Source of the DNA: an uncultured Lachnospiraceae bacterium
Lineage (GTDB): Bacteria; Bacillota; Clostridia; Lachnospirales; Lachnospiraceae
Length of the DNA: 64,000 nucleotides
Direction: 5' to 3'
Assembly: GCA_947566645.1 (NCBI GenBank)
Contig: CANOKL010000018.1
Coordinates: 1 to 64,000 of the forward strand
The position numbers and the translations under genes were made by a program. Below, piece by piece: positions 59,026 through 64,000 of the stretch. The notes under the pieces were generated by a model, which saw nothing but the letters and a program-made list of their open reading frames with translations, made no database searches and was not told where the DNA came from. The number at the start of each line of letters is the position of its first letter. Position 1 is the first letter of the stretch.

Positions 59026-59997
59026 TCACAGCGCCTGCAGCACCCGCAGCGCATTCCCGCTCCAGATCAAGTCCAGCTGGTTTTCCGAAATTCCTTTTTT
59101 CTTAAGGGCTTCCCACAGTTTTTCCATTCCGTCCACCCTGGGGATATCCATATGTACTTCTTCAATCCCGTCAAAATCTGTACCGATCGCAGGAAATTCT
59201 CTTCCTCCCACCTGTATCATATGAAGCAGATGAGCCGTCATCTCTTCGATCTTTGAGTCCTTCGCTGTTCCCAGAAATGCACCGCAAAAATTAAGTCCCG
59301 CAATCCCGCCTTTTTCTGCAAGGGCCCGGATCATATCATCGCTTAAATTCCTGGGATGGCTGCAGAGAGCGCGGCAATTTGAATGAGACGCCACGACTGG
59401 GCCTTCTGCGTATTCTAATATATCCCGGAAGGTTCCGTCTGATGCGTGGGATACATCCACAATCATCCCAAGCTCACCCATCCGCTCTACAGCCTGGATT
59501 CCAAACTCCTTTAGTCCCTTTTTCATAATCTCCCCGTCTCTGCTGTTGGGATGGCCGATGCAGTTCTCATAATTCCACATCAGCGTCATCAGGCGGACGC
59601 CTTTTTCATACAAAGTGTCCAGACGTTCGAGCTTTCCGTTCAGTATGCCGCTCTCTTCAATCGTAAGTATAGCCGAAATCTTTCCCCTGGAATGATTTTC
59701 CATGATTTCGCCGCAGGAACGGGCAAAAGCCAGCGCTTCCGGGAATTCCTTAAGCTGTCCTTCCATTAAGGCAATCATGTCCAGGGCCTGCCTGTAGCAT
59801 CCTTCATAGCCGTCTGTTTCCATATAATCCCCCAGGCAGGTAAAGCAGGCAAAAAACTGTGCCAGTGTCCCGGCCTTCTCCATTCCGGGAATACTAATGC
59901 TGCAGTCTGTATTCTGCAGATTCTGTCCCTTCTTTTCTTCAAGCAGGCGCGACAGTGTATCACAGTGCATATCAATTAAATTCATTCTCTTGTTCAT
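59026..59997 (-). CDS. Membrane-dipeptidase family (M19) peptidase
   Basis: 323 aa from ATG 59997, after GGAAGGGGAAG. Metal ligands in LIDMHCDTLSRL (His, Asp), Glu in ILTIEESGIL and His in VDVSHASDG and VVASHSNCRAL; end motif GTDFDGIEEV. No signal peptide, so cytoplasmic. Cleaves dipeptides, including those with D-residues. Divergent from the C26 gene. Confidence 0.93.
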   Translation of the reverse strand: MNKRMNLIDMHCDTLSRLLEEKKGQNLQNTDCSISIPGMEKAGTLAQFFACFTCLGDYMETDGYEGCYRQALDMIALMEGQLKEFPEALAFARSCGEIMENHSRGKISAILTIEESGILNGKLERLDTLYEKGVRLMTLMWNYENCIGHPNSRDGEIMKKGLKEFGIQAVERMGELGMIVDVSHASDGTFRDILEYAEGPVVASHSNCRALCSHPRNLSDDMIRALAEKGGIAGLNFCGAFLGTAKDSKIEEMTAHLLHMIQVGGREFPAIGTDFDGIEEVHMDIPRVDGMEKLWEALKKKGISENQLDLIWSGNALRVLQAL

Positions 59998-60138
59998 AAT
60001 CTTCCCCTTCCGTAACAATCCATTCTTTTCCATATCTACCGAATAGTTACATTCTCCCTTTCATAGATTATAGAATATACTCATTATACTCAGATTTCAA
60101 CTAATTGGTTAAAAGTTTTTTCAGGGAGGAACAAAAAA

Positions 60139-60870
60139 ATGAATCCGATTATCGGTGTAGTTGTCTGCGGTTCTGACTCCGGCAGGCAGTTCGTAACTCA
60201 TTCCTACATACAGGCCCTGGAGTCTGCAGGAGCTGTATGTGTCCTTATTCCATGTACAGAGGATGACTCGCATTTTCCCTGTTATTATGGAATCTGCGAC
60301 GGATTTTTATTCTGCGGCGGAGATGACATATCGCCGCGTCTGTTCGGCGAGGATCTGCTTACAGAACGAGGGCAGACAGATATGCGCATGGACTGTTTCC
60401 ACCTGGGCTTTATGAAGTATGCCCTGTCAACTTCTCTCCCCATTTTTGCTATCTGCAGAGGAATGCAGGTACTGAATCTTGCATATGGCGGGACCATCTA
60501 TCAGGACATTTCCCTTAGAAATGGTGTTTCACAGAATCATATGCAGCACTCTGCAAGCCGCGGTGATGTCTGCCACCGGGTGGCCTGTACGAAAAACAGT
60601 CTGCTTTATAATCTGTGTGGGAGCTTCCTGGAAACCAACAGCTTTCATCACCAATGCGTGAAAACGATTGGAAAAGGACTGTCTGTCAGTGCAGTCACGG
60701 CCGATGGGATTGTGGAGGCTCTTGAGGATTCCTCCCGCTCCTTTCTGGTCGGGCTGCAGTGGCATCCGGAATGCATGTATGCGTCATCTCCGCCAATGCG
60801 TGAATTATTTTCAAAATTTATAGACAGAGCAAGACATGCCAAGAATATTTCCCTGCCTGTTCAATTCTGA
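60139..60870 (+). CDS. Gamma-glutamyl hydrolase-like class I amidotransferase (peptidase C26)
   Basis: 243 aa. Nucleophile Cys in FAICRGMQVLNLAYGG, His and Glu in VGLQWHPECMY, and the FCGGDDISP segment typical of PuuD/gamma-glutamyl-GABA hydrolases. Splits gamma-glutamyl compounds in the cytoplasm. GGGAGGAAC precedes the ATG. Divergent from the dipeptidase, which might act on related peptides. Confidence 0.92.
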   Translation: MNPIIGVVVCGSDSGRQFVTHSYIQALESAGAVCVLIPCTEDDSHFPCYYGICDGFLFCGGDDISPRLFGEDLLTERGQTDMRMDCFHLGFMKYALSTSLPIFAICRGMQVLNLAYGGTIYQDISLRNGVSQNHMQHSASRGDVCHRVACTKNSLLYNLCGSFLETNSFHHQCVKTIGKGLSVSAVTADGIVEALEDSSRSFLVGLQWHPECMYASSPPMRELFSKFIDRARHAKNISLPVQF

Positions 60871-60884
60871 ATACAAATCTATTA

Positions 60885-60914
60885 CATATTTTCTCCTGTA
60901 ACCGCGCATACTAA
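60885..60914 (+). promoter_or_regulatory. Possible sporulation-sigma promoter of the coat genes
   Basis: CATATT (60885-60890), 16 bases, CATACTAA (60907-60914), reminiscent of sigma-E/sigma-K boxes, about 95 bases before the first coat gene. No sigma-A promoter is evident in the gap. Confidence 0.4.
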
Positions 60915-61009
60915 ACTTGTAAAAACAGGAATGACTGCTACATTGTAATCAGGCGCTGCCTTAAGTACAAAATGATCAGCCAGTCATAAAAGTAAAGGAG
61001 GAAAACCAC

Positions 61010-61192
61010 ATGTCAGAATTATCAGTCTTAGACCTTCAGAACCTGCGTCATCTTATCGGCGGCTACGATACGTGCCACTGCAAAATGACCGATTATGCTT
61101 CACAGTCCCAGGATCCGGAGATTAAGAAGCTTTTTCAGGATGCCGCAAACTCTGCAATGAAAAACAAGCAGGATTTAATGAAATTCTTATAG
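61010..61192 (+). CDS. Small spore-coat-like protein (CotF-related)
   Basis: 60 aa, helical (LDLQNLRHLIGGYDTCHCKMTDYASQ, PEIKKLFQDAANSAMKNKQDLMKFL), matching the short protein usually found before a CotF homologue in Lachnospiraceae. AAAGGAGG precedes the ATG; 11 bases to the next gene. Probably forms part of the spore coat or mother-cell layer. Confidence 0.82.
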   Translation: MSELSVLDLQNLRHLIGGYDTCHCKMTDYASQSQDPEIKKLFQDAANSAMKNKQDLMKFL

Positions 61193-61203
61193 GAGGGGAA
61201 ATT

Positions 61204-61464
61204 ATGTTAGACGAAAAAACAATGGTATCTGATGCCTTAACCGGCGTCAATGGAGAACTCACAAGATTTGGCGAAATGATTCCGCAGACAGAAAACAAGG
61301 AACTCAAACAGTGTTTAAAGCAGATCCGGAACGAGTGTGAAATGTCCCAGGAGAAGCTTTACCAGGTAGCAAGGGAAAAGAGCTATTATGTACCGGCTGC
61401 AAAGGCTTCCCGGCAGGAGATTGAACATGTAAAATCCGTACTCACAAGTTCATCCATGCGGTAG
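61204..61464 (+). CDS. Spore coat protein, CotF family
   Basis: 86 aa, helical bundle (MVSDALTGVNGELTRFGEM, KELKQCLKQIRNECEMSQEKLYQVAREKSYYVPA). The YYVPA segment is typical of CotF-like coat proteins. AGGAGGGG precedes the ATG. Second gene of the coat operon. Confidence 0.85.
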   Translation: MLDEKTMVSDALTGVNGELTRFGEMIPQTENKELKQCLKQIRNECEMSQEKLYQVAREKSYYVPAAKASRQEIEHVKSVLTSSSMR

Positions 61465-61465
61465 T

Positions 61466-61497
61466 TTATACTGCGCGTTAAATGCCGCGCAGCATAA
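61466..61497 (+). other. Hairpin directly after the coat operon
   Basis: TTATACTGCGCG (61466-61477), 8 bases, CGCGCAGCATAA (61486-61497), one mismatch. Its left arm begins like the dispersed 27-bp motif (TTATACTGCGCG). Confidence 0.6.
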
Positions 61498-61561
61498 CAG
61501 GATGCGCACAGCCGCATAAGGAAATACGCCGCTCTATGCCAGCCATCCGGCTGCAGGCTGA

Positions 61562-61610
61562 AGCTCTCACTTTCATGCAATTCTCTGCATTGAAAGTGAG
61601 AGCTGTTTTT
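61562..61610. terminator. Bidirectional terminator between coat and ABC exporter genes
   Basis: AGCTCTCACTTTCATGCA (61562-61579) and its mirror at 61586-61604 (one bulged T), then GTTTTTAT. Serves both converging units. Confidence 0.9.
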
Positions 61611-61616
61611 ATCTGA

Positions 61617-63437
61617 TTATGCACCCGCGCTCTCAAACTGGGAATTATAAAGGGTTGCATAGAATCCGTCCTTTTCAAGCAGCTGCTCATGATTCCCCAC
61701 TTCCACAATATCCCCGTCCTTCATCACCAGGATCAGATCTGCATCACGAATCGTTGACAGCCTGTGGGCGATCACAAAACTGGTCCGCCCTTTCATCAGA
61801 TTATCCATTGCCTTCTGAATCCGCACCTCTGTGCGTGTATCAACAGAGCTCGTGGCCTCGTCAAGAATAAGAATCTTCGGATCCGCAAGGATGGCCCTCG
61901 CGATCGTCAGAAGCTGCTTCTGTCCCTGGGAGACATTGCTCGCCTCTTCATTCAGCTCCATCTGATAGCCTCCTGGAAGCGTCTGGACAAAGCGGTGCAC
62001 ATATGCTGCATCAGCGGCAGCGACCACTTCCTCGTGGGTCGCATCAAGCTTTCCGTAACGGATATTATCCTCGATACTGCCCTTAAAAAGCCAGGTATCC
62101 TGCAGCACCATTCCGAACATCTGCCTGAGCTCGCTGCGGTTGAATCTCCGGATATCATACCCGCCCACACGGATGGCTCCGCTGTTCACATCATAGAAAC
62201 GCATAAGAAGCTTTACCATAGTTGTCTTGCCGGCTCCTGTGGGGCCTACAATAGCAATCTTCTGCCCCGGCTCCACCTGTGCGCTGAAGTCATGAATAAT
62301 CGTGTGATCCGGGTTATAGCCGAACTGTACATGGTCAAACTCTACCTTTCCCAAAAGTCCTTCAACGTTCACGGCGTCTTCCACTGTCTGGTCTTCTTCC
62401 GGCTCCTCCAGAAATTCAAAGACACGCTCCGAAGCCGCTGCAGTGGACTGAAGCATATTTGCCACCTGCGCCACCTGCTGAATCGGCTGGGTAAAATTGC
62501 GCACGTACTGGGTAAAGGACTGGATGTCTCCCACCTCAATGGTCTGCTTCACCGCCAGATATCCTCCCAGAATAACCACTGCCACATAACCTAAGTTCCC
62601 CACAAACTGCATGATAGGCATCATCATTCCTGACAAAAACTGGGATTTCCACGCAGAATTGTAAAGGGTGTCGTTATCCTGGTCAAATGCTGCAATGACG
62701 TCCTCTTCCTTGTTGAACGCTTTTACAATGTTATGACCGCCGTAGACCTCCTCCACCTGTCCGTTTACATGGCCAAGGTATTCCTGCTGGTCTTTAAAAT
62801 ATTTCTGCGAATGCTTCACAATCACGGAAATGAAGCCGCCTGCAACAGGCAGGATTAAAAGGGCAATCACCGTCATCAGGGGACTGATACTCAGCATCAT
62901 AATAAATACACCGATCAGAGTTGTCACAGAGGTAATAACCTGTGTGGCGCTCTGGTTCAGACTCTGGCTTAAGGTGTCCACGTCATTGGTAATACGGGAC
63001 AAGATCTCGCCGTGAGTCATCTTATCATAATAGTTCATTGGCAGCCGCTGTATCTTTTCGGAAATCTCCCTGCGCATCCGGTATGTCATCTTCTGGGAAA
63101 TCCCGGTCATAATATAGCCCTGTATAAAGGAAAACAGGGCGCTTACAAGGTACAGGCACAAAAGTCCCAGTAAAATCCGGCCGATTTTCTCAAAATCAAT
63201 CCCGGATCCGCCGGTAATTTTGCCCACCAGTCCGTTAAAAATCTCTGTTGTGGCTTTTCCCAAAATCTTCGGTCCCGCAATATTGAAAACCGTACTTCCT
63301 ACCGCAAAGACAGCCACAAACAGAATCGGGATCTTATAGCTTCCCATATAGCCCATAAGCTTTTTCATGGTTCCCTTAAAATCCTTTGCTTTTTCGCCGC
63401 CTGCCATGGGGCCCGGCCCTCTATGTCCTCCTGGCAT
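61617..63437 (-). CDS. ABC exporter half-transporter (permease-ATPase fusion), second subunit
   Basis: 606 aa. Six-helix exporter domain (about 25-330) then ATPase domain with Walker A GPTGAGKTT, Q-loop MVLQDTW, signature NVSQGQKQ (Gly to Gln at the second Gly position of LSGGQ), Walker B ILILDEATSSVDT with catalytic Glu, and switch His in IAHRLS. One base after the stop of the upstream partner gene. Multidrug or lipid exporter of the heterodimeric type; substrate unknown. Confidence 0.93.
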   Translation of the reverse strand: MPGGHRGPGPMAGGEKAKDFKGTMKKLMGYMGSYKIPILFVAVFAVGSTVFNIAGPKILGKATTEIFNGLVGKITGGSGIDFEKIGRILLGLLCLYLVSALFSFIQGYIMTGISQKMTYRMRREISEKIQRLPMNYYDKMTHGEILSRITNDVDTLSQSLNQSATQVITSVTTLIGVFIMMLSISPLMTVIALLILPVAGGFISVIVKHSQKYFKDQQEYLGHVNGQVEEVYGGHNIVKAFNKEEDVIAAFDQDNDTLYNSAWKSQFLSGMMMPIMQFVGNLGYVAVVILGGYLAVKQTIEVGDIQSFTQYVRNFTQPIQQVAQVANMLQSTAAASERVFEFLEEPEEDQTVEDAVNVEGLLGKVEFDHVQFGYNPDHTIIHDFSAQVEPGQKIAIVGPTGAGKTTMVKLLMRFYDVNSGAIRVGGYDIRRFNRSELRQMFGMVLQDTWLFKGSIEDNIRYGKLDATHEEVVAAADAAYVHRFVQTLPGGYQMELNEEASNVSQGQKQLLTIARAILADPKILILDEATSSVDTRTEVRIQKAMDNLMKGRTSFVIAHRLSTIRDADLILVMKDGDIVEVGNHEQLLEKDGFYATLYNSQFESAGA

Positions 63438-63438
63438 A

Positions 63439-64000
63439 CTAACCCACCTCCTTCATATCCTGTGCAAGCTCTTTCTCTGACAGCTGGGAAGCCGCAATCT
63501 GATAATAAGCGTCACAGGTTTTCAAAAGCTCCTTATGAGTACCCTTTCCTGCAATCTTACCGTCATCCAGTACAATAATCTGCTCTGCATGAAGAATCGT
63601 GCTGATGCGTTGGGCCACAATCAGTACTGTACTGTCCGCTGTTTTCTTCTTCAGTGCATTTCTGAGAGTAACATCCGTCTTATAATCTAAGGCTGAAAAG
63701 CTGTCATCAAAAATATATACCTCCGGATGCTTTGCAATAGCCCTTGCAATGGAAAGCCTCTGTTTCTGCCCTCCGGATACATTGGAGCCTCCCTGGGAGA
63801 TGGGGCTTTTATAGCCTTTTTGCTTCTCTTCGATAAAGTCTGCTGCCTGGGCAATCTCTGCTGCCTCTGTCATCTCGGACTCACTGCCGTCCGGATTACC
63901 ATAGAGGATATTGGAGGCAATGGTCCCGGAGAACAGAACCCCCTTCTGCGGCACATAGCCAAGCCGCTCCCTGAGGTCATGCTGCCTCATGTCCCTGAGA
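63439..64000 (-). CDS. ABC exporter half-transporter, first subunit, partial (5' part beyond window)
   Basis: The frame is open to the right edge (187 codons seen). Only the ATPase end is visible: Q-loop GYVPQKGVLF, signature NVSGGQKQRLS, Walker B VYIFDDSFSALD with Asp in place of the catalytic Glu, and Gln in VLIVAQRIST where the switch His would be. Both changes mark the degenerate-site subunit of heterodimeric exporters. Followed after one base by its partner. Confidence 0.92.
   Translation of the reverse strand, partial: LRDMRQHDLRERLGYVPQKGVLFSGTIASNILYGNPDGSESEMTEAAEIAQAADFIEEKQKGYKSPISQGGSNVSGGQKQRLSIARAIAKHPEVYIFDDSFSALDYKTDVTLRNALKKKTADSTVLIVAQRISTILHAEQIIVLDDGKIAGKGTHKELLKTCDAYYQIAASQLSEKELAQDMKEVG

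Noticed and set aside
1-64000. tRNA, rRNA, prophage or complete IS elements
   Set aside because: None found by eye on either strand; the only mobile-type signals are the partial PD-(D/E)XK gene at the left edge and the small palindromic elements.

Overview
The window looks like chromosomal DNA of a gut-type, spore-forming Lachnospiraceae (Clostridium cluster XIVa). The grounds are the moderate base composition, spore-coat (CotF-type) genes, YesM/YesN two-component systems, ABC sugar importers without their own ATPase, indolepyruvate:ferredoxin oxidoreductase and YitT/DegV/DUF975 proteins. No rRNA, tRNA, CRISPR array, prophage or complete insertion sequence was seen. Species cannot be named from the sequence alone.

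Region 1 (1-23,160, nearly all minus strand) is a large glycan-use locus. Read in its own direction it runs: sensor kinase YesM, response regulator YesN, a solute-binding-protein-like lipoprotein, a terminator, a second promoter, sugar-binding lipoprotein, two CUT1 permeases, a cytoplasmic GH127 (beta-L-arabinofuranosidase-type) enzyme, and two very large secreted paralogues (2423 and 1511 aa). These share two N-terminal jelly-roll-like modules, a large DUF5695-like core and C-terminal Ig-like (Big_2) modules. The longer one also carries 13 FIVAR repeats. The promoter of the sugar-binding protein and the promoter of the 1511-aa protein share a block of about 70 bp with identical internal spacing, which suggests one regulon. 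This is the most likely undescribed system here: the secreted core has no assigned activity that I know of. At the left edge is a partial PD-(D/E)XK transposase-family gene.

Region 2 (23,200-28,200) holds an M24 aminopeptidase, a HipA-like kinase, two TetR regulators and a DegV lipid-binding protein. One TetR gene and degV share a nearly symmetric promoter.

Region 3 (28,260-38,510) is an alpha-galactoside/raffinose-type locus: GH13 (oligo-1,6-glucosidase type), AraC, LacI and a second AraC on the minus strand, then divergently a sugar-binding lipoprotein, two permeases and a GH36 alpha-galactosidase. The first AraC promoter is bracketed by two inverted LacI-type operators.

Region 4 (38,500-45,450) holds a CarD-like regulator, a membrane protein of unknown function, DUF975, PTS enzyme I, a cold-shock protein, an AEC transporter and a FAD/Rieske oxidoreductase.

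Region 5 (45,580-52,340) is a minus-strand series: Hpt protein, REC/HD-GYP/GGDEF regulator, IorA, IorB, phenylacetate-CoA ligase and ACT protein, i.e. c-di-GMP signalling next to aryl-pyruvate fermentation.

Region 6 (52,440-64,000) holds YitT, ClpB with a CIRCE operator, a candidate small RNA, a C39-like peptidase, a 2-hydroxyacid dehydrogenase, an M19 dipeptidase, a C26 glutamine-amidotransferase-like hydrolase, two spore-coat genes and a heterodimeric ABC exporter cut by the right edge.

Five copies of a palindromic REP-like element (core GGGGACGGGG, mirrored) sit against the 3' ends of genes throughout the window, in two cases supplying a stop codon or the last codons.
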